NCBI RefSeq assembly: GCF_014805685.1
Contig: NC_060906.1
Coordinates: 20,799,126-20,863,125, forward strand
Reading direction: 5' to 3'
DNA from: Silurus meridionalis
Lineage: Eukaryota > Chordata > Actinopteri > Siluriformes > Siluridae
DNA length: 64,000 nucleotides
Shown here one piece after another: positions 53,016-62,447 of this stretch (position 1 is its first letter; each line of letters begins with the position of its first letter). The position numbers and the translations under genes are program-made. The notes under the pieces were generated by a model, which saw only the letters and a list, made by a program, of their open reading frames with translations, had not been told where the DNA came from and did no database searches.

Positions 53016-53062
<47 letters not shown>
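53006..53062. repeat. (TCTCTG)n/(TC)n microsatellite
   Basis: Four CTCTGT-type units followed by about 11 TC repeats and a T-rich tract. It explains the serine/valine and leucine repeat frames. Confidence 0.95.
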
Positions 53063-53066
<4 letters not shown>

Positions 53067-53279
53067 TTTTTCTTTCTTTACAGGATCATCTAAAGGGCAA
53101 ATGACAGGGCTAATATCAAAGAAATCCTATAGATTCTATACTCCCTGGAAAGATCTGTGAACACATTACGATCATATTTTTAATTTTAGTAGCAGCAGTT
53201 TAATAGATGTTTGGTGCTTCTAGAAAATTTAAGTTGAACTGATTCTGGTAATCGAATGGCTCTGAGAGCCGCCTAGCAG

Positions 53280-53490
53280 GTGAATTGTGAATGCGATAGC
53301 ATCCTCCTATGAGTCCTCTGGTCACCCCTCTCTCTTCGGGATCAGAGCAAACATTAACCCGGAGTGTGGCAGCCTCTAAGGCTTTGTCCTCTGGAGATTC
53401 CATAACATCTTTTGTCAGGTTTTATAACCTTGACCTCAGTGCCACGCCTGGCCTCTTTGTCCTTCGACCTAGCTGTGCTCTCACAAACTA
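53280..53490 (+). pseudogene. DIRS tyrosine recombinase C-terminus
   Basis: The frame gives TLTRSVAASKALSSGD and SFVRFYNLDLSATPG, the end of the DIRS-type tyrosine recombinase. TR belongs to the HxxR box and Y in RFYNLD is the expected nucleophile. In this copy the box histidine is replaced (TLTR instead of HSTR). Everything upstream of this is lost. A stop follows at about 53,488-53,490. Confidence 0.85.
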
Positions 53491-53856
53491 GGCAGGGACT
53501 GGTCAGTCTGGCAGTATTGGACTCCCAAAATGTTGTTGCCGCAGTTTGAGTTCCTGAAAAAAACATCTAGGGTTACGTATGTAACCCTGTTTCCCTGAGG
53601 AAACAAGATGCTGCATATCCTGGCCACATTGCCTGGCATCCATGCAGCACTTCCTTGTCCTTCAGAAGCTGGCACCGGCTTCACTCCATGTGATTCTAAA
53701 GCTTCCTGGTTGTGACGTATCCCCGCCGGTGATGCTGCGCTTTCCATTGGCCGGATTACACACATGATTCAGAACAAGGACAACGTGGAAGCATTTCCAA
53801 AGCATTGTTGACGCAGCCTCTCATTTCCTCAGGGAACCAAGGTTACATACGTAACT
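53491..53856 (+). mobile_element. DIRS 3' end with hairpin-forming inverted repeats
   Basis: After the recombinase stop, GGCAGGGACTGGTCAGTCTG leads to a unit bounded by inverted repeats: GGGTTACGTATGTAACCCTG and TTTCCCTGAGGAAACAAGAT (53,568-53,607) against CCTCAGGGAACCAAGGTTAC and ATACGTAAC (about 53,828-53,856). The same arrangement, inverted, lies at 58,429-58,800. I read it as the 3' end of DIRS, though a separate TIR element sitting there is possible. Confidence 0.7.
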
Positions 53857-53981
53857 AATTTCCCATTACACCACTACAAAGCCGAGATACTGATGTTTCT
53901 GAATCTGAATTTGTATGACATTATGAAAATGATTATAATCAATGATTATCTAATGCTTTATTTTTTTGGTCAAATTATATA

Positions 53982-53982
<1 letters not shown>

Positions 53983-54048
<66 letters not shown>
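53983..54048. repeat. (TA)n microsatellite
   Basis: About 65 bp of TA, followed by ACTACTACTACTA. Confidence 0.97.
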
Positions 54049-54052
<4 letters not shown>

Positions 54053-55056
54053 CTACTACTACTAATATATTTCTTATCCTTAGTGTAAGTTGCTCCAATA
54101 TAAACCTCAACATATTACAGTGATTACAATTATACAATATAAACCTGGATTTGACCTTCAGATGTTCTGATGTGAGATTCAGCAGCTTGGCATGTAGTGA
54201 GATCTGCTGCATGGTATAATTATTTTGATGCAAAAGATTAATCGTCTAAAAGAAATTACGTCCAAGCAATAATCTGGCTACATGCTGAATTGAAAAGCAA
54301 TTCATTTTTTCATGGTTTGGTTATGCAGAGAGAAAATGAATTTGACAAAGCGCTAAAGGAAACTGGGCTCTGGAGGAAACACAAGCCCATTTCATTCATC
54401 CCCTGGGAAAACTGTTTCTGAAAGGCTGAAGCATGGCAGGAAATCCGCACACACTGCCACCGGCTTCCATACTCGCCCTTTCCAGACGTCTGTTTGGCCA
54501 GGCCCTATCACCAAGCACACTTGGCCATAAATACTTTCCTAGCATATAACAGCCATGCTGCAATCTCTACAGAACATCTCTGAATTGGAGACAGATCTGT
54601 GCCAGGGTACATACAGTACATACAGTATCAATGGCGAATCTAGGTAGCTGACCATTTTTGTGTGCTGTTTGGCAATTCTATTTTACCAGCTTTCTAGTAC
54701 CATCCAGTGTCATGCCGAAAGCTGGCGAAGGGATTAATTGTCCTCTAATGTTATCTCAGTGATTAAACCATGCTATGAGTTCCAGACACAGCATGCCCTT
54801 TGAAGGAAATACGTCAAAAGCTGCATTTGGCGAGGCAGGCTTTAAAGGGAACATGTCCTTTGTTTAAGTGCCCAACAATTGTGCACTTTGTTTGTCTGAT
54901 GAAAGCTCTCAAAAGTTCTGATGTAAAAATTATGTAAAATGTTGCATTCCTACCTATGAATTCAGTGTACATGGAGTTAGAGTGTATGAAAAAAATTACA
55001 ATGAAAAGTACAATTCTGGAAAGTTTTTTTTATTTTATTAAATGTTAAATGTTAAA

Positions 55057-55058
<2 letters not shown>
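54049..55058. other. Low-copy stretch
   Basis: No gene or repeat family is recognised. Small direct repeats such as ACATACAGTACATACAGTA occur near 54,609-54,627. Confidence 0.5.

Positions 55059-55117
<59 letters not shown>
55059..55117. repeat. (TA)n microsatellite abutting the Tigger-like element
   Basis: About 58 bp of TA ending exactly at the left terminus of the element at 55,118. Together with the array at 56,085-56,154 it may be one former array split by insertion at a TA site. Confidence 0.95.
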
Positions 55118-55120
<3 letters not shown>

Positions 55121-56079
55121 TGGAACCCACTTATCTCGACCTCGGTTAACTCGCCAACCCTATTAAGTCGACGTTTTTGAAGTGGAACCGCCAAATGTTC
55201 GCTTTGTCTTAGCATTTTTTAATCGGTTATGTCAATTTTTTATGTCGCCGAACCCTGATATCTCAAGCACAGGGGGGGAAATTTGCCACTTAACGTCGGT
55301 TATGTCAGGAATCCCCCTGCCATGCCCCCTTCGGCGGCGGCATTCCCCGAAGCACCCTGCTTCTTCTCCCGTGCGGGCGAGCTCATTGCAGTTATGCTGA
55401 TCACACACACCTGACTCTCATTCACTCACTCATCCCATCTCCTATTTAAGCCCCTCACCTCCACACACTCGCGGTCCGTTATTGTTTGTGCATGATCGTA
55501 TGTGTTGGTTCATGTCGGTCTTTGTAATCGCGTATACGTATCCCGCTATGTACCCTTCTTCTCGGACTCCGCATTCTCTCAATGGCCCCCCGGATTACCC
55601 CGATCCTGCTGTTTTCCATGTTCACGCTGTCTGCACCATGTTTATCCGTTGCTGCCCAGTGTATGTGCTGCGCTTTCCATAGCGCGGATCCGTGGATTCT
55701 CTACACGAACTGTCTCTGCTTTTACAAAACTTTGTGGACCGCGCTCCCGGAGCGCACCACTGGATATTACTGCTTCGCTACAAGTATTGGTGGATTATCT
55801 CCTGAGTATTCTCAATAAACTTTGTTTGCGTTTACGTCGGCTTCCGCCTCCTTATCCGCATTACAGGTTATCTCCATACGCATGACCAATCAAACAAATC
55901 GCGGCAATGCTGTTGTGTAAAAAAAAAAAAAACTCACAAAACACTTGCACGCACATCATGTACATAAAGACATTTCAAGCAAATTAATATATCGCCGCCA
56001 TATTGGTTTTCGTTTATCTCGATCATCGGTTATCTCGACACTTTTTGGTGTCCCCTAGGCCGGCGACATAACCGGGTTC

Positions 56080-56084
<5 letters not shown>
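55118..56084. mobile_element. Tigger/pogo-like element interrupted by a solo LTR
   Basis: The left end CAGTGGAACCCACTTATCTC and right end (minus strand TAGTGGAACCCGGTTATGTC) are inverted repeats, with TA dinucleotides outside. The body has ATTTTTTATGTCGCCGAACC and TCGATCATCGGTTATCTCGA motifs. Without the inserted LTR (55,303-55,865) and one target copy it is about 400 bp, a non-autonomous element with no transposase. Confidence 0.82.
55303..55865 (+). mobile_element. Solo LTR, probably Ty3/gypsy type
   Basis: The 563-bp unit begins TGTCAGGAATCC and ends CCGCATTACA (TG...CA). It is flanked by an exact 5-bp duplication GGTTA (55,298-55,302 and 55,866-55,870). A TATTTAAG box lies at 55,443-55,450 and AATAAA at 55,814-55,819, in the right order for promoter and polyadenylation signals. 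It is far more GC-rich than its surroundings. Frames inside (55,482-55,885) are non-coding. The 5-bp duplication and layout suggest gypsy; no internal domain is present to confirm it. Confidence 0.88.

Positions 56085-56154
<70 letters not shown>
56085..56154. repeat. (TA)n microsatellite between two transposons
   Basis: About 70 bp of TA lying between the right end of the Tigger-like element and the left end of the Tc1 element. Confidence 0.95.
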
Positions 56155-56157
<3 letters not shown>

Positions 56158-56705
56158 TACAGACCAAAAGTTTGGACACACCTTCTCATTCAAAGAGTTT
56201 TCTTAATTTAATGACTATGAAAATTGTAGAGTCACACTGAAGGCATCAAGGGCTGTTTGACCAAGAAGGAGAGTGATGGGGTGCTGCGCCAGATGACCTG
56301 GCCTCCACAGTCACCGGACCTGAACCCAATCGAGATGGTTTAGGGGTGAGCTGGACCGCAGAGTGAAGGCAAAAGGGCCAACAAGTGCCAAGCATCTCTC
56401 GGGGAACTCCTTCAAGACTGTTGGAAGACCATTTCAGGTGACTACCTCTTGAAGCTCATCAAGAGAATGCCAAGAGTGTGCAAAGCAGTAATCAAAGCAA
56501 AAGGTGGCTACTTTAAAGAACCTAGAATATGACATTTTTCAGTTGTTTCACACTTTTTTGTTATGTATATAATTCCATATATAATTCAACATGTGTTAAT
56601 TCATAGTTTTGATGCCTTCAGTGTGAATCTACAATTTTCATAGTCATGAAAATAAAAAAAAACTCTTTGAATGAGAAGGTGTGTCCAAACTTTTGGTCTG
56701 TACTG
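56155..56705 (+). mobile_element. Tc1-like transposon, internally deleted, both TIRs present
   Basis: The left terminus CAGTACAGACCAAAAGTTTG is repeated inverted at the right (minus strand). TIR similarity extends about 90 bp, with TA on both sides. The left arm stops at GAAGGCATCAA and joins directly to the 3' part of the transposase: frame with WPPQSPDLNPIE (final catalytic glutamate), then GDYLLKLIKRMPRVC and KAVIKAKGGYFKEP. An early stop follows IEMV, so the remnant is dead. The DNA-binding domain and the first two catalytic aspartates are deleted. Confidence 0.9.
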
Positions 56706-56725
56706 TACTGTATATATATATATAA

Positions 56726-56850
56726 CAGTGGTTCTTAATGTGGGTTCCCCTCAGGGGTTCGGTGAGTCAGTCTCGGGGGTTCGGCGGAGGTCAAGACACA
56801 CACCCGACTCAAATGATTCGTGAGCAGAAGTCAAAAATTGAAACCTTCAA
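56726..56850 (+). mobile_element. hAT-like element, left end
   Basis: CAGTGGTTCTTAATGTGGGT, GGTTCGGTGAGTCAGTCTCG and GGTTCGGCGGAGGTCAAGAC match the complete MITE at 24,974-25,112. The sequence then continues with CACCCGACTCAAATGATTC, absent from that MITE, so this is a longer family member. No right terminus was found downstream. Confidence 0.75.
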
Positions 56851-58428
56851 CACAACACACCTGATGATTTACGTAATTTAAAAATGGCATAAACAGTTTA
56901 AAATATTTAGAAAAGTATTTTGTCCTCTTGCTTTATGTTGAGTATCGTTTCACTAATAATGAAAATACATTTGCATAAAGTATCCGAATATATGTAGATA
57001 CATATGTACTGTATGTATGTGCATGTATATTCATAAAAAAAGCTTTTAATATTGCTATTTATATTGAAAATATTTTTTCTAATATTAACCATTTATGTAC
57101 ATTATTAATGTACATTATAAATAAAACAAAAAAACCCTAAAAATATACATTTAATAAAAAATAGCCCAAGCCATGTTCAAACCGTCACATTATGATTCTA
57201 CATTCTTTTTGTTTTATAGGTTTTTGCAAAGTAACAGCAGAACTTTGATGTTTTTCTATTTAATTATTATTTTATTTTGACATATCAACTCTACTGCTTT
57301 TGACATTTTCCCCAAAGGTACAATTGGTGCAGTATATTTGACTGAGTAACAGAATGCTGACTTATGTTTCCTTCATGTAATTTACCAAAATAACATAAAT
57401 CTATATTTGTGCTATTAGAAAAGCAATAGAAATTAATTTAAATAATACATCTTCGTTCATCATTTTCTCCTTCAATGTTACATTGGTCATGTACTGTATA
57501 ATGTACATGACTCTACTCTCAGTGGCGCTATGTGGCAGATTATTCCATGCTGGCTGTGTTTCCTGTCATTTCCCTGTTGCTTGAACAGGAAGAGGAGCAA
57601 ATGAGTAAAACCTTTGCATAGAGGTGGGGGAACCCTAGGAAGCGTCATCTTCCCTTTCCTATGAATGACTTGCCATTTCCCCTCCTTTCCTTGTGCACAA
57701 AAGGACACACACTCACACAATGAGAACACTTCTGCCGAGTTCTGATGTCACTCTCTATGCGCAAAGTGGTTAGAGATATGACAGGAAACTGGAGGACAGG
57801 AAAAAGTCTTGGACTAGTTTGTCCAGTCTGTCTGAAGGGAATCATGGGATAGTTAAGTTACATGTCGGCATTGGATTTCATTCTGTCTGTGCCAGGGATG
57901 GGGACAGAGGGCAGGACAGACATTGTGTATATACTGTAATTAATAGATAGTTTGTAATCACAGAGATCAAAGAGAACAGCTGTTTATAGTGTGGCATAGT
58001 GCATAGTGTTTGGTTGTAGTAGTGCAATACATTTATAATATGTATAGTTTGTGCATGTCAAATGCATAACAATTTTGCTTTTAATATAATAGAAGTCTTT
58101 ACTAAAAATGTTTATTTAAAATTTTTCTTTCTTTGTCTGCATACTAGAAAGAAAATGTTATGCATTTTTTTTTATATTTCATCGCGATTAATCGCATGAT
58201 TATCATGAGTTATCTCACAAAATTCATTGTAACCTAATTGCACATTTTTATCGGATATACATATACCCTAAATTAATACTTTTCAAGTTTTTTAATATAA
58301 CTAATCTAATCAACATGGGCATGGACCTCTGAAAATAACTCAACATACAGCCATCATTGTCTAAATAGCTGGCAACAAGCTAGCATCACCTTGGCAGTGT
58401 GTTTGGAGTTGTTAATATGTTGGAAAAT
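56851..58428. other. AT-rich low-copy stretch with a GATTAATCGC-type repeat
   Basis: No gene is recognised. At 58,180-58,250 ATCGCGATTAATCGCATGAT and TTGTAACCTAATTGCAC recall a teleost repeat built on GATTAATCGC palindromes. Confidence 0.45.
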
Positions 58429-58800
58429 GTCTCCAGGTTACTTATTCAGCCATGGTTCCCAGAGGGAATGAGACACTGTGTCAGAAACACTTTGTGAACG
58501 CCTCCGCTTTGTCCACGCTCTGAATCACCTGTATAATTAGTCCAATGGAAAGTGTGGCGTCACAACCAGGAAGTTTAAAAAGCACATGGAGTGAAACCAG
58601 TGCCAGCTTTTGCAAAGAGAAGGAAGCACTGCAGGGATGCATGCAGTGTGGCATAGAGATGCAGCGTCTCGTTCTCTGGGGAAACCATGGTTATATACGT
58701 AACCTGGAGACATTCCCCTTCAGGAACTTGAGTTGCATCAGCAAAGATTTGGGAACAAGAGTCCAACAAGCCAGACTGACCAATCCCTGCCTAGTGTGAA
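58429..58800 (-). mobile_element. DIRS 3' end with hairpin-forming inverted repeats (inverted copy)
   Basis: GTCTCCAGGTTACTTATTC and CCATGGTTCCCAGAGGGAAT (58,429-58,475) are inverted relative to 58,662-58,711 (minus strand GTCTCCAGGTTACGTATATA, then ACCATGGTTTCC), enclosing about 190 bp. Next to it, minus-strand GGCAGGGATTGGTCAGTCTG matches the plus copy at about 53,491. The arrangement mirrors 53,491-53,856. Confidence 0.72.
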
Positions 58801-59735
58801 CGGGCACAGCTAGGGCGAAGGACAGAGGGGCCAGGAGTGGCACAAAGGTCGAGGCTATGGAACCTGACAAAGGTCAGCGGAGTGGACCAGCCCACAGCAT
58901 TGCAAATGTCCTGGAGGGAACTCTAAGGCCTCAGAGGCAGCCACACTTTGAGTGGAATGCACTTTGACCCCGAAAGGAGTGGGGAGATTAGAGGATAAGA
59001 GGAAAAAAAGCATTCTCAATCCATCTGCTGAGCATCTGCTTATTTGTAGGGAGACCTCTCCTTGGAAGGCCATAGCAGACATACTTCCTCCACAGTTCTA
59101 TTCTGTGGACATATATGTCCAGTGGTCTGGGGCCTGAAGAGAGGATGAGAGAATGCCTGGAGCCCAATAGGTTGTAGGACAACAGAGGGTACTTTAGAAA
59201 CATACCCTGATCTAGGGTAGAGGAAGGCACTAGCTACGCCTGAAGTATCTTCAGGAAAAGAAGGTGCCACAAAAAGGGCCTGAAGATCCCCTTCTCTCTT
59301 GAGGGAGGAGATAGCCAAGAGGAACACAGTCTTAACTGTGAGGAACCTCACAGGTACCTCGGTCAGATGCTTAGAGGGAGGCTCCAACAGGGCCTCCAAG
59401 ACAATGCCCATGTCGCATGCAGGCACTCTAAGTCGTACTGGAGGCCGCAGCCTCCGGGTGCCAAAGAGAAAGCGTGTCACCGACGGGTTCTTACCCAGCG
59501 ACTGCCCCACGAGGGGGGCATGACAACCGCAATAGCGGGCACGTAAACCTTAAGGGTGGAAGGAGCCAACCCATGGCTGAACTGTTCTTGAAGGAATTCC
59601 AGCACTAAACCGATTGGGCAGTTAACTGGATCTAGGCAGTGTTGTTCACACCATGCAGTGAACAGGTGCCACCTTGCGGCATACGACATCCTTGTGGAGC
59701 AATCTCTGCAATAAAGAATGGCCTCTACCATCTCA
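58801..59735 (-). pseudogene. DIRS tyrosine recombinase, decayed
   Basis: Minus-strand frames in order: FTAWCEQHCLDPVN, VLEFLQEQFSHGLAPSTLKV (N-terminal SAM-like domain), then VKTVFLLAISSLKREGDLQA, where R in KREGD is the first catalytic arginine, then PTNKQMLSRWI and KVHSTQSVAASEAL. In the last motif the HxxR arginine has become glutamine (CGA to CAA on the coding strand, a CpG-type change). Frameshifts near 59,480 and 59,050 and a lost C-terminus show it is inactive. DIRS elements use this enzyme for integration. Confidence 0.88.
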
Positions 59736-60780
59736 GTGGAGAGACAAGTTAACAGCTGCCACCTCTCAACTCTCTCCAGAACTCAGGAAAAAGCATACAG
59801 CAGCCATGACCACGCCTGTACCATGGCATCCAGCCATAAAGGGGCTAGGGGTGTTAGGGAAAACCAGAGGGGGAAGTGTGATGTCTCTTTAGTCACAAAC
59901 AGATCCACCTGAGCTCTGTAAAATTGTTTGCTGATTTGCTCCACCATATAGGGATGGAAACGCCATTCCCTGGGCCTTGGCCCTTGGCATCAGATTTCTG
60001 GTTTAAGCGGCCTGGGAATAAACCTGTCAACGACTGCATTAACAGCATTGCCTAACAGGGTGGGCCAAATATGCCTCTCAATAGACTGGAAGGTGGCCAT
60101 GGACCTCAGGGCCAGGTCCGTAGCACAGTGGAATTTAGGGACCTGCTCACCACCCGAGATCTCCCACATCTAGCTCCCGCAGCAGATTGGCCTGATAGGC
60201 CTGGAGCACAACCAAGGCAAGGCTTTTGGATTTCAGGGGCTTGGTGGACAGCGCTAAGACTTTGCAGGATTACGCATCACCCGGGGAGAGATAGGTAGCC
60301 AGCGTCTCTTTGATCCAGGGAATCGCCCCATAGACACACTCTCTTAGTCCGACTATATTCGAATATAGTGACATCCTGGGACTGAAGTGGTGGGAAAAAT
60401 AAGGCCTAGTCCACGACCTGGACACCTTGGTGTGCAGGTCTAGGAAGTAAGGCAAGCCTTGTTGCAGAGGCAGTAATGCCAGATGCAGGAACGCTCGTCC
60501 AGCTTACTAGGTGGATGAGCATTTTGCTGATCGGCCAGTCAATTGATTTTGAGCTTGGCAGTGGCACAGGCCACTACCTCTAAAAGCTCCTGCCTTAGGG
60601 GTATTCTTAGGGGGCTCAGAGACCTCCACCTTCAGCAAACTGTTTGCAGCCTTTCTTGTGAGCCAGCTTTAGAAGAGGCATCCTTCTCAGATGACCACCA
60701 TATAAAATGCTGGCAGCACTCATTCGTCTGTTATTTTAAATAGCTTCTGCTCCTGACACACAGCACGAGGTCTCAACTTC
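59736..60780 (-). pseudogene. DIRS gag-like region, decayed
   Basis: Minus-strand frames include PYFLDLHTKVSRSWTRPYFS and YGAIPWIKETLATYLSPGDA (60,270-60,455), characteristic as I recall of fish DIRS gag-like proteins. The region directly adjoins the recombinase, so the reverse transcriptase, RNase H and methyltransferase-like parts that usually intervene are deleted. Many stops and frameshifts are present. Confidence 0.78.
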
Positions 60781-60782
60781 TT

Positions 60783-61235
60783 GGATTAACCCTTGTGAGG
60801 CCTGTTCCGAGTGGAACCCATCTTGGAAAACCTCTGTATAGCTCTGTACTGTAACTCAGTTTCAGGGTGATACCAATCTTCTTATAGCCTTGGCATTTTT
60901 GTGGAAAGCAACAATTCAAATTTCCCAAATCCTCAAACATTTCTTTGCCTTAAGGTGCCATGTTGAACATCCAGTGGTCAATATGATAGAATTGTACATG
61001 AAGCACTACATTTGAACTGTTCTAATGAATGGTACACAAATTTGTATGCTCCTGTCAAGCAGACAAAAACATGAACATGATGAATAGAACATGTGGCTGT
61101 GAATGGTTGCACAACATACAGCTGTTATCAGTTATGGTGTACTCACTTTTGTTGGCAGTTATTTTAACAATAAAGACTGTATGTTGCGTTCATTTTAGAG
61201 GACTGGATATATGTACATATATGGAAATGTAAACA
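60783..61235 (-). pseudogene. Tc1-like element 5' part, minus strand
   Basis: Minus-strand sequence GACCACTGGATGTTCAACAT and TACAGAGGTTTTCCAAGATG matches the plus-strand fragment at 52,419-52,870. The outer part (GGTGTACTCACTTTTGTTGG at about 61,136 on the plus strand) looks like the terminal region of a Tc1-type family. Only the beginning of the transposase is present. Confidence 0.7.
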
Positions 61236-62169
61236 CAAATCCAGAAGAATATGCTTTACAAAAGTGGGAATAAAAGATCTTGAGCGGTTAAATAATAATG
61301 ATATAATTAGGTTTACTACTACGTTTTAGCTAAGGTGTATGTAAACTTTTGAAATTAAGTAACATTACTTTAAACAGGAATAAAGTTTTCTTTGATTAGG
61401 ATGACTATAATGACTATATTTTTGCTTATCTTTGCATGTTTGCTGCAGAACCACAAGAATTTTCATTGAGTGCATGTGGAGAGATCGATTAATTTAATAA
61501 AAGATGATAATGTTTGTTTTGTTGCTTGTTTGCGTGTGTTTTGCTTTATTCCCAAAAGCTGCCACTGATGTGTCCTTGAGCCAGGCGCTTAACTCTCAAC
61601 TGGCCACTGTATAAAATGATAAGTGAGATTTCTTTTGGATAAATTAATTGAAAATACACTATCATTGGATATCTAAGGGGCAATGGAATTGATAAGTGGA
61701 TAAAGTCAGTTTTGGGGATTTATTCATTTATTGGCATCAAAACTCATTTACTAGGTTTATAGGAATGTATTTTGAACATATTGCATACATTTTAACAGCC
61801 AATAGTGCCATTGATTTTATACAAGTAAGTGGCTTTTACTGTCATTTTAAACATATACCATTACTAAAGTAAACAATGAAATGAAACAACCTCCCTCCAG
61901 GACTAATGTGTTACATTGAACAACATAGATTCATACTAGACAACACAGATAAAGTGCAAACGATGCAACACTGTACAATATGACAATATCAGAGACAATA
62001 ACAGTGCAGCGTAGACAGAGCTCAATATAAAACGAATAGTGAAAATATTGTCCACATAGTAATACATTTTGTACATTTTAACTTTGGGTAATGTAGCAAC
62101 AATTTTTAGTGCAAAGCATTGCAGTAAATGTGCTTAGGTTCAGAAATAGAGTCATAAATCACTGAGATG
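61236..62169. other. Low-copy stretch with a SINE fragment
   Basis: At 61,551-61,630 AAGCTGCCACTGATGTGTCC and TTAACTCTCAACTGGCCACT belong to the SINE body. Otherwise AT-rich and non-coding. Confidence 0.55.
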
Positions 62170-62447
62170 AGTGTGTTTAATAGGGTTGAAATCGAAGCTC
62201 TATCGTATAAGATCTTCCACTCCAAACCATGTAAAACATATCTTTATAAAATTTGCTTGTGCACAGGGGCATAGTCATGCTGGAACAGGTTCGTGTCAAC
62301 TAGTTCAAGCGAATGGAAAATGTCATACTACTGCATTCAAAGACACCCTGTACAATTGTGTGCCTTTAACTTTGTAGTAACAGTTTGGGAAAGAACCACA
62401 TATGGCTGGAAAAGTCAGGTGTCCCAATACTTTTATCCATATAATGT
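62170..62447 (-). mobile_element. Tc1-derived short interspersed repeat, right half
   Basis: GTTTAATAGGGTTGAAATCG, TAAGATCTTCCACTCCAAAC, CATGCTGGAACAGGTTCGTG and ACAATTGTGTGCCTTTAAC lead to the right terminus AATACTTTTATCCATATAAT. It is the best preserved right end of the family in the window. Confidence 0.8.

Noticed and set aside
55482..55885. 127-codon arginine/proline-rich frame
   Set aside because: It lies wholly within the solo LTR and runs past its AATAAA into the target duplication, so it is not a gene.
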